A DNA stretch of 64,000 bases. Origin: Przewalskia tangutica (taxonomy: Eukaryota; Streptophyta; Magnoliopsida; Solanales; Solanaceae). This document shows, piece by piece, positions 11,351-22,890 of the stretch. The position numbers and the translations under genes are program-made. Where the stretch lies: NCBI GenBank assembly GCA_029844215.1, contig CM056725.1:32394485-32458484 (forward strand). Direction: 5' to 3'. Numbering within the stretch: the first letter of the stretch is position 1; each line of letters starts with the position of its first letter. The notes beneath the pieces were generated by a model. That model was not told where the DNA came from, ran no database searches, and saw only the letters and a list, made by a program, of their open reading frames with translations.

Positions 11351-12530
11351 TGTTATACCCCGTAGTTCCGGAGTATGTATGTAAGGACGTACGTACGAAT
11401 GTTTAAACCCTAATTAGGGTAAGAATGAAAGAATTGTTTTCCGACGGAAAAATATTCCGAACTTTGTGAAGGAAATTTTATGTTTTCAATATTTTAACCA
11501 ACTATGGAATTTTTCTGAGAGATAAATATTTTGGACCAATAGGAGGGCGACATGTGTCACCCCAAGTGGACATGGGTGGACGTTTTTCAAGACTAGTGGG
11601 CAAGACAAGTGGCCAAAAGTCTTGCATGGCATTTGCATGGCATAATGGACGGTTTTTGCAAGGTTAGTGGGCAAGTCAAATGGTCAAAGTCTTGCATGGC
11701 ATTTGTGGGACAAGTGGACAAAGGAACCTACACAAAAATCTATACCATACACATGTTTCAATCCTAACCCTTGGTTGTCCTATATAAACACCTCTAGTTG
11801 ATGAAATCTTCCACACTTAGAACATTTCAAGACTTGAAAATATTTTCCTCTCCTCCCTAGTTGCTCTCGTCCCACCCCCTCTTTCTTGAGGAAATGTTGT
11901 CCAAAAATTCTTAAACATATAAGTGTTCTTCCTTAATTTATTAGGAAGATTATTAACCAAGAGTTAGACAAGATTTCACACCCCTAGCCTTAAAAACCCT
12001 CACAAAGCCGAGAGTGGGTAGATTTGGAACTTTAGTGTTCTTCACTTTTTGGAGTTAATTCTTGAATATAAGTTGGTTAGAAACTTCTAAGGGTGACTTG
12101 TGGTGGTTTGTAACACAAAGATTTGGAGCTAAAACTTGCTTAGGAGCTACTTTAAGTTCTTGGATATTTTTGGGATATATTGAGGTAATGAACCTTAACC
12201 TCTTTGTGAAGTTGATTATTATGTATATTGGATATTATACATATATTGGAAGTATATTATGGAGTATGAGATATAAGGAAAGATTTGGATCTTGTTAAGA
12301 TGTTAAAAGGAGAATTGGCATATTAGCCATTAAAAATGGTAAAAATGTATCCATTACTTACTAAGAAGTTAACAACAAAGAAACTATAACTTATATAAAG
12401 ATTGGAATGTAAGTTGGAAGACTAATGAAGTAATTGGTTAAGTAAAATTGTAAAAGTTGTCCAAGGACCCCAACTTAAGGACTGTATTTACTTTGGACCG
12501 TATTTACTTTGGACTGTATTTACTTTGTTG

Positions 12531-12730
12531 TTAAGGGGAAGATTGTTAATCGCGTTCCGTTTGGGCGTGTGATCCCCTTCTTTAATTATTGTTGTTGTTA
12601 AGGGGAAGATTGTTAATCGCGTTCCGTTTGGGCGTGTGATCCCCTTCTTTAATTATTGTTGTTGTTAAGGGGAAGATTGTTAATCGCGTTCCGTTTGGGC
12701 GTGTGATCCCTTTCTTTAAATTTCGGAATT
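12531..12730 (+). repeat. 67-bp triplicate in LTR C
   Basis: Three near-perfect copies starting TTAAGGGGAAGATTGTTAAT at 12531, 12598 and 12665, each containing GCGTTCCGTTTGGGCGTGTG. Other LTRs have a single related segment (for example GGTTAGACGTGTAATCCCC), so this is a local tandem expansion. Confidence 0.9.
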
Positions 12731-13424
12731 ATTGCGCCTTATTTATGGCATGTTGGTTACTATTATCGGGCCTTGAAAAAGGTGGAGAATTGAGTAGAAA
12801 CGGGGGAGGTGCTGCCCAATTTTTCGTAGACCAAGAGAAATCTTACTTAGAAGAATCCCACGTAAAACTAGAAGTTGATAGGCGTGTTTTGACTATTATA
12901 GGTTGACACTCTGCGCGCGACATATCCGACTTGACAAGTGGATTTAGCCGAGGAGGTATGTGATTCTTCCTATCCCTTTGAGCATGATATTTGTGAAATA
13001 TATATAGTACGGTAGACGTACGTGTGTTAAACTAAATTTGGCTTTACTTTGATGTCTTTGGACTTGAGTTCTAATTAATAAGAATCTTGAATATTTCAAA
13101 AAGAGTTATGAATCATTTTGGAAGAAAAGTAATACTTGGTTTTCATAAAAAGTTAAGTGTTATACTAGCTTTATGGGAAGTTAGCTATAACGACTTAAGA
13201 AAGATAAGAAACGGTTTAATTATTTGTTTATCAAATGCTTGAAATGATGTTTGACGGTATGGTAGGTTGGTTTGATAAGCATGTTATGGTGCTACGTGTG
13301 TTAGTATCTTGTGACGCTTGTGTAAGGAGGTTATTCTTGTTGTGCTTATGTTGTTTAACGATAAGCCGTTGTGTTAGTATTATATCACTCACCCTCACGA
13401 CTTGTTACGATCCGTGGGTTAGCG

Positions 13425-13625
13425 CCCCGTCACGAGGAATACCTCATGCGGGTCCACGAGACCTATGCGGAGCTGCGGGAGTTCCAGGATGATCACTCCG
13501 GATGTGTTACGCCGATGCGAGGAATACCTCATGCGGTCTATGTGGCCATGCGGTGCGAGTCGGGGCGATGCGCGGGTTAGCTACCGTCGCGAGAATACCT
13601 CATGCGGGCCTAGGGCTTTATGCGA
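13425..13625 (+). repeat. CCTCATGCGG minisatellite in LTR C
   Basis: Same type and relative position as in LTR H: GAGGAATACCTCATGCGGGT, CTATGCGGAGC and ATGCGGTCTATGTGG segments. Short open frames across it are by-products of the repeat. Confidence 0.72.
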
Positions 13626-13981
13626 TCGGGAGTTCGAGATTAGGCTCGCATAATGATACTATGGGCGATTGGCCTTGCCGATCATTAGCGGCCTAGAAAA
13701 GACCGATTACATTATATTTATTTTTGCTCTTGTTTATGATGTGGCACTATATGCGGTTAACTTGGTTGTTTAAATGCATATTTGTGAATTGGTTTTAAAA
13801 TGTTATAATTATATATATCAGTACTTTACAGTTTCACATACTTGGTACCTGTTGTACTGACCTCCTTCGGGGGGCTGCGTTCATGCCGCATGTAAGGGAA
13901 AGCAGGTTACTCTGATGTATGTCTACTTGGGTGCCCGGGTAAGGCACCAGTCACGGGCCCGGGAACGGGTCGTGACAAAAG

Positions 13982-13993
13982 TGGTATCAGAGC
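13982..13993 (+). promoter_or_regulatory. Primer binding site of element C (initiator-Met tRNA)
   Basis: TGGTATCAGAGC, complementary to the 3' end of plant initiator-methionine tRNA, begins 5 nt after the end of the 5' LTR. This is where minus-strand DNA synthesis starts. It is the only copy in the window with the complete motif. Confidence 0.95.
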
Positions 13994-14038
13994 AGTTAGT
14001 CCTCGGAAAGTGTATACAGATCGTATCTAGTAGAGTCT

Positions 14039-14074
14039 TGATTATCGGTGTGTTGTGCACCACACCAATAATCA
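14039..14074 (+). promoter_or_regulatory. Leader hairpin with GTGCAC loop, element C
   Basis: Arms TGATTATCGGTGTG (14039-14052) and CACACCAATAATCA (14061-14074) pair at 13 of 14 positions. The 8-nt loop TTGTGCAC contains the self-complementary GTGCAC. It lies 46 nt after the priming site. Equivalent hairpins occur in D, E and array units 2 and 3. Role as an RNA dimerisation or packaging signal is inference. Confidence 0.7.
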
Positions 14075-14185
14075 GGAGGCTGCAGGATATTTAGGATTGG
14101 TTTCCATTCTTCTCACTCTGAGATCGTACCTTAGAGCTGTGTTATAAGTTGGACCCCTCTGACGAATTTCTTTTGTTTACCAGTT

Positions 14186-15455
14186 ATGCCTCCACGCAAG
14201 GCAACCCGGGCCCAGAAGGGCAAGACAGCTGAGGGAGCTGCTAGTAGGACACAGAGGGTCACGAGGGCCCAGGCCCAGCCTTTACCCGAGGTGATACCCT
14301 AGACGGCGAGTTCCACGATGCCGCCAGCCCCAGCAGGGTTTAGAGCCGCAGCAGTGGCTACTGAGGCCACGACACCTGAGCCTCCAGTCCCACAGCCTAG
14401 AGCAGAGGAGATGGGTTACAAGGAGATGGCCCAGTTATTAGCCAGGGTCGTGGCGAGACACGAGGATAGGCTGGATGCATCAGTTCCAGTTCCGGTAGTA
14501 CCCGTGGTTCACCCGAGGTCGGATAGTTTGAGACTTCGGGACTTTACGAGTCGCGACCCGCGAGTTATATGGGTCGAGGCACGAGGATGATCGCGAGGAG
14601 TTCATCCAAGCGATTCTGACGGATCATGAGTGATCAAGGCTTGGAGACCGAGTCGGTGGTCTTAGGTTCACATCGGCTGCGTGATCTGCGATCGTGGTTT
14701 GATTCATGGGAGCTGTCGGGAGCATGCGCCTCCGGTATTTGGGACGAGTTCTCGAGGCATTTCTCACTCACTTGCCTCGCAGATGAGAGAGCAACGAGCC
14801 GGCGATTTTTGATCGAGGCGAAGCGGCGCCTGATTGGGAGTACAACGTGGAGTTCGACTTCGTTGGCTCGGTATGTCCCGCGTTAGTGGCAGATATGGAG
14901 GGCGAGTGCACCGCCACGTCCACGAGGCTTGATGACTACTTGGCGTAGTCTTTCTCGGTGTAGCTCTTCACCGGGCATGGACATCGCCGCATGCAGCTCA
15001 TGCACTTAGGTGTGAGGCGTAGAGACCGACGGGTTGTGAGATATCGCGAGAATAAGGCCGGGGCAGCGGTATTTTGGCGGCTCGGGCGGGCGGCCCAAAG
15101 AAGAAACTAGATTTGCACCTCGGCACGGCTCATAGCGATCTACACCATCTTGAGCGGCGAGTGGTCGGGGCAGGTCAAGGCCCCAGGACTTCGGACTTCC
15201 AGGGTAGCAGAGGTTCTAACCGATCGAGACCACCTTCCTCTCAGTGTGTTCGATGTGGTAGATCCCATTACGGGAATTGTGGTACTACTGCGAGAGCTTG
15301 TTACACTTGCGGCGGCAGGTCACTTTGCGGCGTCAGGCCAAGGCGGCCACAGATGGTAGGGTTCAGCCTACAGGGTCTTTAGCCGGGTCTTCATCTCCTA
15401 CAGTTACTCGCCCCGGAGGGTAGGGTGCTCATGGGCTAGTAGGTCGCGGCAGAGG
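14186..15455 (+). pseudogene. gag: Gag of element C, broken
   Basis: Gag forms the particle that packages the element RNA. The start ATG (14186) opens MPPRKATRAQKGK, conserved with the gag starts at 29596, 51452 and 23088 (minus). A TAG at about 14300 and later frameshifts break it. Seen afterwards: ETESVVLGSHRLRDLRSWFD and SWELSG (14641-14735) of the retrotransposon Gag domain, and a damaged zinc-knuckle region CVRCGRSHYGNC and ACYTCGG (about 15245-15325), where the second knuckle no longer keeps its His and last Cys in frame. Some breaks lie at CAG or CCG sites and may be sequence errors. Confidence 0.8.
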
Positions 15456-15457
15456 TC

Positions 15458-15844
15458 GTGGCAAGGGTCCTAGTTCCAGCGGTCCTCAGAACTACATTTA
15501 TGCCATGTCGGCCGCCAGACGGTGAGGCGTCACCGGATGTCATCACAGGTACTTTATCAGTTTCTTGTTGTGACGTATATGCCTTGATAGATCCAGGTTC
15601 TACCTTGTCCTATATATCTCCCCATATTGCTAGTAGGATAGGGATAGAGCCTGAGTCCATAGACCCTTTTGAGGTAGCTACGCCAGTGGGGGGTTCGGTG
15701 GTAGTTGAGCGGGTATATAGGGCTTGCCCGATGACTATATCACGATCGTCGGACCTAGCCGACTTGATAGAGTTGGATATGACCAATTTTGATGTGATCA
15801 TGGGTATGGATTGGTTAGCTTCTTGCTACGCCAATGTAGCGTAG
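15458..15844 (+). CDS. Retroviral-type aspartic protease of element C (fragment)
   Basis: One open frame of 128 codons. Seen: YALIDPGSTLSYISPHIA, with the catalytic aspartate in the D-P-G-S form found in some plant Ty3/gypsy proteases in place of DTG/DSG, then LIELDMTNFDVIMGMDWLAS, the conserved segment that precedes RT. The enzyme would cut the Gag-Pol polyprotein. A TAG follows YANVA (15842), and the frame is not continuous with the RT at 15904, so the polyprotein is broken here. Confidence 0.85.
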   Translation: MARVLVPAVLRTTFMPCRPPDGEASPDVITGTLSVSCCDVYALIDPGSTLSYISPHIASRIGIEPESIDPFEVATPVGGSVVVERVYRACPMTISRSSDLADLIELDMTNFDVIMGMDWLASCYANVA

Positions 15845-15903
15845 GAAGCGGTTAGTGCGGTTCCGCTTTCTGAGAGCCGGTTATTGCGTGGGAGGGTAAC
15901 ACT

Positions 15904-16950
15904 GTGTCGCCGAGTGGTAAGTTTATTTCTTACCTAAAGGCCAGGAAGATGTTACAGAAGGTGTATATCTACCATCTCATTCGAGTATTTGATCGAGGCG
16001 AGATACGGACCTTGATCGTTCGGATGAGTCGAGAGTTCCCAGATATGTTCCCAGACGACCTCCCGGGTATCCCTCCTGAGAGGGAGATTGAGTTTTGCAT
16101 CGACGTGTTGCCAGACACTCGACCTATATCCATTCCGCCATACAGGATGGCACCTGCCGAGTTGAGAGAGTTGAAGGACCAGCTGAGAGATTTGCTGGAG
16201 AAGGGCTTTAAAAGGCCTAGTGTTTCTCCCTGGGGAGCGCCGGTATTGTTTGTGAAGAAGAAGGATAGGACGCTGCGCATGTGTGTCGATTACAGGCAGC
16301 TGAACAATGTGACTATTAAGAACAGATACACCCTTCCCAGGATTGATGACTTGTTCGACCAGTTGCAGGGTGCGAGGTGTTTCTCCAAGATAGACCTACG
16401 ATCTGGTTACCATCAGGTGCGAGTTAGGGAGACGGATGTCCCTAGGGTGCATTCGGACAGACGTGCGAACGCTATGAGTTCAGGGTCATGTCTTTCGGTT
16501 TGACCAATGCTCCGGCAGTATTTATGGATTTGATGAACCGAGTGTTCAAGCCATTTTTGGATACGTTTGTGATAGTATTCATTGATGACATATTGATTTA
16601 TTCTCGCTCGGATCAGAAGCATGCGGAGCATTTGAGGACGGTGCTGGGAGTTCTCCGGGACCAGCGGTTGTATGCCAAGTTTACGAAATGTGAGTTTTGG
16701 TTGGCTTCAGTGGCGTTTCTGGGGCACATTGTCGGGGCCGATGGTATTCGGGTGGATACGGCAAAGATCGAGGCAGTCAGGAGTTGGCCTAGACCTACTA
16801 CCCGGCAGTGCGCGACTTTGGGCACTGCGGGTTACACTGGGAGGTTTGTGGTGAAGTTTGCTTCTATTTGACACCACCGCCGTGACTCGAGGCAGCTAAG
16901 TTTCAGTGGACGGATGCTTGTGAGGAGGGCTTCCAGTTACTGAAGGAGAG
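15904..16950 (+). pseudogene. Reverse transcriptase of element C (frameshifted, split by D)
   Basis: RT copies element RNA into DNA. The first frame (15904-16503) contains FPDDLPGIPPEREIEF, PYRMAPAELRELKDQL, GAPVLFVKKKDRTLRMCVDY and SKIDLRSGYHQV, which carries the first catalytic aspartate. A frameshift near 16440-16490 leads to the second frame: MSFGLTNAPAVFMDLMN, then VFIDDILIYS (about 16578-16605) with the FIDD form of the catalytic YXDD box, and LGHIV. The frame is lost again after about 16800, and a third frame gives FQWTDACEEGFQLLKE up to 16950. There element D interrupts it; the coding sense resumes at 35278 with RLTIAPVLTLPEGP. Confidence 0.9.
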
Positions 16951-17501
16951 TGTTACACCCCATAGTTCCAGGGTATGTATGTGAGGACATACGTACGAGA
17001 ATACGACTGTGATATTGAAAAGAAAGAAAGATGTGAATTTTTCGACGGAAAAAGTTCCGGATTTTGTGAAGGAAAAAGGTTCGTTAACGGGGTGGATTCG
17101 GATTCAGATTCGGACTTTTTGGAATATTTGAGAATTATGGAATTTTATTTTCCGGAATTGGTCACGTGGGGCCCACGGGAGAAATTTACGGTTTGAGAGG
17201 CCCACTTTATTTTCGGATTTTTGGCATTACGGATATTTTCGGAAGATGAAATATTTTGGACCAATAGGAGGGCGACATGTGTCACCCCTAGGTGACACTT
17301 GGTGGACGAAATTGATGGTCATGGTTGGCACGTTTTTTACATGTTAAAGGCTTAAAACATTTGGTCAAAGTCTTGAAGATATTTTGTGTAGTAGATAGAT
17401 AAGTGGGACCCACACACACATGGCTCAATCTAGACCACACACTTGCTTTGATCTTGGCCATTGATTGGCCTATAAATACCCCCTTAGTGCAAGACTAAAA
17501 T
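16951..17501 (+). mobile_element. 5' LTR of element D, first segment
   Basis: Starts TGTTACACCCCATAG after the flank GAGAG. It ends at 17501 inside AAGACTAAAAT, where E is inserted, and continues at 26603. It includes the promoter TATA box at 17471. Confidence 0.9.
17471..17480 (+). promoter_or_regulatory. TATA box of LTR D
   Basis: TATAAATACCCCC lies 520 bp inside the LTR and is conserved at 32335 in the 3' LTR of D and at 7142 in H. Transcription probably starts about 30 bp downstream, almost exactly where E has inserted (17501). Confidence 0.7.
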
Positions 17502-20500
17502 TGTCACGACCCGAACCCGGGCCGTGGTAGTGCCTACCGGGCACCCAGTAGCCATGCATCAGTAATCACGGAACATAAAGACAATACATGAAACGAGTGT
17601 AATAAGGCGGTGAAATAAGCGACAGGCTAACCAAAGCGGTTACCTTCGGTATATATATAAATAACAACTCTTTCAACATGAGCAGTTTAATCCTTTTTAC
17701 AAACCACGCCCAGCAATACTACGGACCTCTAAGAATGATACGACAACAATGGCGGGGCGGGGCCCGCCAACCACGAATGTAAACACTTACGGCGACGAGG
17801 ACTATACGGCTGATAAGCCTCCGAGAAACGGGGCTTCCCAAGCCAATGGCGTGACCACGAGCTAGGATCAACGGCGGTGTACCTTTACTGCGGCGTGAGC
17901 GGCCCAGAAGAGGTCGATCTAACAGTACAGTATGTGGCGAAAATAAATCACGTAAATGAAATCATAGTAGTCTATATAAAGCGGGAGACATGTATGATAA
18001 CCAAATCTGATTCCTGATAAATAAGCGATCATGTCAAGTCGGGGACTCACGCCTCAAAGTTATCACAATAAAACGTGCGGGGCAAATGCGAAGGCATAGC
18101 CGACTACTAAGACCCACGGTACCAAAAATACCACAAAGCGTATCTCGAGGTCTTTCTAGACGCCGCACATGATCGGCGGCCACGCCCGCAATATCAATGC
18201 GCGTCTATCCTCGAACTCTCGCGACTCGCATAGGTCACCTGCGGACCGCACGAGGTATTCCTCGAATCACGGTCCTGCATCGCTGAGGTATACCGCGATC
18301 GGCGGCCACCCTCGGTATCCGCCTAGGCTCCGCGGCCGCATAGTCTCAAAAGACCGCATAGTCTCAGCGGACCGCATAGGGAATCCCGCGTCAGGCTAAA
18401 CACCGGAATGATCAATCCCGGAGCTACCGCGCTCGCGTAGTCACAAGGATCGCATAGCCGTATAGACCGCATCAAGCGGTGGCAAGCCCTCGGTATAACA
18501 AGTCAAGGGTATGTGATACAATAACGATACAACGGGCTTAACGTTTGACAACGTAAGCACAACAAGAGTGACCCCTTACACAATAATCACAAGATACTAA
18601 CACGTAGCATCCTAACACGCTTACTTATCAAATCAACAAGAAAGTATTACAAGGCTATCACAAACCAATACAATCAAGTTATTCACACAAGGTACTTTCT
18701 ACTAACAAGTTGAATTTATCCCCAAAGTACTTCATACATTAAATCTTTAAAAGATACGTTACTTCACAAAACCACACAATACACGTAGTATATGAAAATA
18801 GAGTGATTATCTTTTTAAAGTAAATCAATTACTTCTCTTTGTAAAATCAAGTAGCAACCTTCTTTTCCAATGTTCAAGTTTCTTATTTTAGAAGGGTTTC
18901 GTAGTTCATAGTCTTATTGATTAAGAATATAATTCTCTTTTAACTATCCGAGAAACATAAGTCTTATATGTGAGTAGGATATTCTTGTTTATAACAATCT
19001 TATTACAGTGACCATGATCTAGGAAATATCATTTTGTCTCATCTTAGCTTATGCGGATGAAAGTTTCTCTGGTTTTAATAATACTTAATTAGTCAAAACA
19101 TTTCCTTTTATTAACGCTATGATGGTTTGTCGATACACATTCTGATTTCCGAAATCAGTAAAACATTCTTAAGCCATTATACCTAACTTCCCATAAAGCT
19201 AGTATAACTCTTAAGTTTTTCAAAAACCAAGTATTACTTCTTCTTTCAAAATGATTCAAAATCTTTTGAAATACTTCAAGTTCTTTACTAACACATAACA
19301 AGCCAGTTATAGTTCAAATCGATTACCTTTTAAAGACCAAGTATTTTCTTACCAACATAAAGTCATTATAACCAACTTCCCATAAAGCCGTTATAACACT
19401 TTATGTTTTACACCAATCAAATACATTTAGCACGTATGCGTCTACGTACTACATAGTTCACACATATCATGCTAGAAGAGATAGGAAGAGGTTCACATAC
19501 CTCGCGACAGTATCGACTAATAGCAAAACGCTCAAGTACTTCCAACCGTCACTACTCCTTAAGCCAAGTAGATCGCGCCACGTAGTACTTCAACCTATAA
19601 GGCCACGGCGCTTATTAACATTTAGATTTCATCGTAGAACATTCTAGAAAATTCGTGGCACCTCCCCACATGGCGTAAATCTCCTCTCTATCGAGGCCTA
19701 CCAAGCCAACCGGGGTTATACGTCTAACCTAACGGTACAATTCTACTCCACGGTACTACTACGAGTCTCATGTCATTACTATGTAATTCTGATTCGGATT
19801 CTTCTTTTAAATTGGGCTTAAGTCGCGAGACATTCGTAAGTATTATTCAGGCTTAAGTCAAAAGACATTGCGATAACTACGTTGATTCTATATATAGTAT
19901 ACTTCAACTATATATTCTAACAATATGTAATTTCCAATTACAATAGAGGACAAGATAATTACCTCGATAAGCCCATAATTATCCTAGTTAAAGTCGATCT
20001 GGGCAATCGTTTAGCTCCAACTCAGGCGCTCAACCGCTCTAAACCACCCTTAGAAGTTCTAACTAACTTACACAATACTCCAACGGACTATGGAGATTTT
20101 CCTAGGGTTTCGGTTTTGTGGTGTGGAAGTATAAGAGTATTTCTGGGCTTTTCGTATAGGTATAACCTTAGAATACAACAAGGTATACGGCTAAGGTAAT
20201 TTGGGCATTATAACAATACTTTTGAGAGTATTTCTACACCACAAATGGGGGGGTATTATACGAAAGCAACTCGGCTAGGGGTACCCACGGCCACACTACT
20301 AGGAGGCGCTACTCTCGGCGAGGGCCTCACGAAATGGGAGGAGCTCTCAAGACTTAGAGATTTTTTTGGATGAAGAAGTCTTCAAAGGAAGGGTATTTAT
20401 AGGTCAAGTGAAGGTCAACCATGGCCAAGATCTTGCCAAGTGCAAGGCAAGTGTAGGGCCAAGATTCACCCGTGTGTCCTCGACCAACTAACACACAAAA

Positions 20501-20787
20501 TATCCTACCAACTACACTCTCCATTTCGTCCAAACCGAGCTCTCACGTCCGCCATGATGGGAGGGTGCCAAGTGGCGCCCTCTTGTTGGCCCAACGTTCG
20601 TCTCTCGGAAAAATCCGCAAAAATTAAAAATGACATAGCGGAAATTCCCTACGAAGGCTGTGAAAGCGTTTAGTCGAAAGCGACTCTAAGCGGGTGTTGT
20701 GAACAAAATTAATTCGGCCAAGCCTTAGTACAAGTTTCAAATTTTCTACGTCGTCCTTGCGTACATACTCAAAATACGGGTATAACA
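17502..20787 (-). mobile_element. 3' LTR of element E
   Basis: A 3286-bp LTR read on the minus strand, next to the purine tract on its right. Compared with the other E LTR it differs by many small indels, often in CCG, CAG and CTG contexts (for example ACCCGAACCCGGGCCG against ACCGAACCGGGCG). It contains a CCTCATGCGG-type minisatellite (about 18170-18480) and the shared cassette region (about 18970-19160). TATA box on the minus strand at about 20394-20403. Confidence 0.88.
18170..18485 (-). repeat. GCATAGTCTC / GAGGTATTCCTCG minisatellite in LTR E
   Basis: Repeated segments such as CCGCATAGTCTCA and GACCGCATAG with CGAGGTATTCCTCGAAT. It is the reverse-strand counterpart of the ATACCTCATGCGG repeats of LTRs B, C and H; a second copy is at about 23990-24250 in the other LTR of E. 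Confidence 0.65.
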
Positions 20788-20817
20788 TTCTCCTCTTAGA
20801 AACATTCGTCGAATGTT
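20788..20817 (-). promoter_or_regulatory. Polypurine tract and palindrome of element E
   Basis: On the plus strand the pyrimidine run TTCTCCTCTTAG (20788-20799) is followed by arms AACATTCG (20801-20808) and CGAATGTT (20810-20817). Read on the minus strand this is the same palindrome-then-purine arrangement as in A, B, C, D and the array, with the loop shortened to one base. Confidence 0.8.
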
Positions 20818-21250
20818 CCTTATAAGTCTCAAAACAACTGCGCGATATAGTCTTCACTACTATACTTACGAGAACAATCTCGCCACATTGCACTGCGTAA
20901 ATACTTACATCAAAGTCCACGGAAACACCTCTAATCATCACCACAAAACACTCCTCACCGGGTCTAAAATATACTTCCTTCACCTTCTCTTTACAAAAGA
21001 AATGATCACATCTATGCCCGCCATACATGCTCGCTTCTCTTTTTACTCGTCGTAGATACCACTTTGTCACTTTGCCTGAGGCATTAACCTTCTCAGGCGA
21101 CCCAACAAATGGTACCACTTTTGTCACTTTGTCGCGAGCCTTGCTCGACGACCAACAAATGGTACGGGCTGCTTGCGACCACGAGGTCGTGACACTCGAA
21201 CTCTTACCACGTTACGTCACGGCGGTTTCAAGACTCGGGGTTACTATCTC
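20818..21250 (-). other. 3' noncoding region of element E
   Basis: Minus-strand relative of the 3' noncoding region of A (about 780-1009) and D (about 31510-31774). A 167-codon open frame (20624-21127, minus) crosses from here into the LTR. It has no known motif and I do not regard it as a gene. Confidence 0.6.
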
Positions 21251-21924
21251 TAACGTGGTCATCATTAGCGGGAACACTCTGGATGGATTCTCGATACTTT
21301 CCGATCATAACAATACGAAGGCCGGACGTCTTGCCTCTAAGTCGGACGGCAAAAGCTATCATATAGGCAACCTGGCCTATCCTTCACATGAACTCAAAGG
21401 GCCCAAAGTAACACGGGCTAAGTTCCTCTGTCATACCAAAACTCGTCACACCCTAACCACAGTCTGCTGGAACAAGCTGAACGGTATGCGAACCTTGCCA
21501 ACATCGAACCAATCGGCCGTGACTTACACTTCCGCCCTTACAAGGCTTCATAAGGCGATATCCGAACAACGAAATGGTAGCTTAAACACTTCCTCCACGG
21601 AGACAACAATCCCGCGACTACCTCGAGATACACTGTGGCAGGCGAATGCGGTCGAGATTCACGAGTTCCTAACCTTGCACGGCAAAACCTCGAGAAAAAG
21701 CGGTAGTAACACGGGCTCCGTATGCGTCTTAAGGTGTAGGTAGGCACCTCGTGCAGCCTACAACCTTTACGATAACTCAACACGCAGTAAATAGCGGTCC
21801 CGGCCAGAAGAACACGATGGGCTGCCCCATCGGCCCGACCATCGGTCGAGCGCACCGAACTCGTTGTTTGGTTAACTAAACTTGGGCCTAACATCCTCAC
21901 AACCCTAACAGGCGGGACCACCAC
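21250..21924 (-). pseudogene. Integrase and linker remnants of element E
   Basis: Minus-strand pieces of pol. RISPYEAL (about 21540-21565) matches QMAPYEAL of the integrase in C, and the adjoining PIGWFDVG-like piece follows it. About 21330-21470 matches the GPY/F-to-chromodomain linker (sequence around KVAYELDLPS in the fragment at 1-371). Frames shift repeatedly and the two parts are closer together than in C, so there is an internal deletion. No catalytic triad is intact. Confidence 0.65.
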
Positions 21925-22890
21925 CTGACCCCACCACCAAACCTACGCGGGTTGACCATGGCGTGGCCTCAACCCGACCGCGCGCGATACTAGCTCCCGA
22001 TCCGGAACAATCTCACTAATCACGTTTGAAAACCTAGCGGTCTTCTTAGCTCAACTACCCCTTTCATTCCACACTACTAGGGACTATCCCAACATAACTC
22101 ACGTGCACTATGCACTTCCGATAAGTCAAACATAACACTACACCTTTTCTCGAGATGGCCTCACTCTAAGGTCTTTACGTAAAAAGCTCTAAGGCTCACA
22201 CTCTCTATCCCCAAAATCTTACTCGGTTAAACAACCATGATCTAATCACGACTAACACTGCTATCGAACATAGCACTTAAGGTATACTCACCTTATCACA
22301 TCTTGATCTCTAGAGGGTTAAAGATATATCTATATCTCTTCTTCACTCCCTTAGTCGTTCTAATCAAACACGCCACGTAGGGCTCATAGCTAAGGAAGAT
22401 GACGAACTACCCACGATCACGAAGGCTAAGTCCTCCTGAGACACCCCATCGACATCGAACCGGACGGTCGTGGTACAACAAGTACTAACTAAAAGGCGAC
22501 ATTCCGGAATGACGTGCATCTTAATGACCGGAAGCCACGGAGTTACGACCAACTCCTGCACACCGAGCGTCACGAAATCGCGGAAGACCACTCTGCCTGG
22601 CGGAGGTGCATATCTAATCTGCTTTGGTGGCGACTCGCCTCGAAAGTTACTAAAGGACCTTCTGCTCTGGCCTCTCCTGCTGTCCTTTGTTAACGTAAAT
22701 CTCTACGTTTCTTGGCTGCTGCGCATGGCCGTACCACAGGCCATGCTCGAAGCCTAATCGAAGAATTACTCTTGCACAACCCTCTCTTAGATAGTCATCA
22801 AGACCGTGGTACATCGGTATACTCTCTGGTAGCCACATCCAGAGCTAGTAACAGTGTAGTCTTCTTTGCACTCTATATTCACTGTCCCGG
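21925..22890 (-). pseudogene. Unresolved internal stretch of element E
   Basis: About 1 kb between the integrase remnants and gag. Short open frames (for example 22364-22591 and 22650-22838, minus) show no motif I can assign. By position it should hold remains of gag, protease and RT, but those enzymes need over 2 kb, so most has been lost. A profile search with chromovirus RT and protease could decide. Confidence 0.4.

Larger units (their letters stand above)
11351..13977 (+). mobile_element. 5' LTR of element C
   Basis: A 2627-bp LTR from TGTTATACCCCG (11351) to GGGTCGTGACA (13977), followed after three bases by a perfect iMet priming site. It is inserted in the LTR of B; the left flank CGGGT (11346-11350) is the presumed target duplication, whose partner is off the window. 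TATA box TATATAAACACC at 11781. The 3' LTR of C (37384 onward) is almost identical over its visible first 627 bp. Confidence 0.9.

Noticed and set aside
8370..13625. CRISPR-like pattern of short repeats (ATACCTCATGCGG) with variable spacers at 8370-8620, 11100-11315 and 13425-13625
   Set aside because: The repeats are uneven in length and spacing, lie at one fixed place inside LTRs of a plant genome and have no cas genes. They are degenerate minisatellites.
13982..13993. Fragment of a tRNA gene
   Set aside because: The 12 bases are complementary to the 3' end of initiator tRNA and lie right after an LTR, as a priming site should; there is no tRNA cloverleaf around them.
20624..21127. Open frame of 167 codons on the minus strand
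   Set aside because: It crosses the border between the internal noncoding region and the LTR of E. Related regions in A and D have no matching frame, so a protein is unlikely.
21027..21743. Open frame of 238 codons on the plus strand
   Set aside because: It runs antisense over the 3' noncoding region and integrase remnants of minus-strand element E and has no motif of its own.
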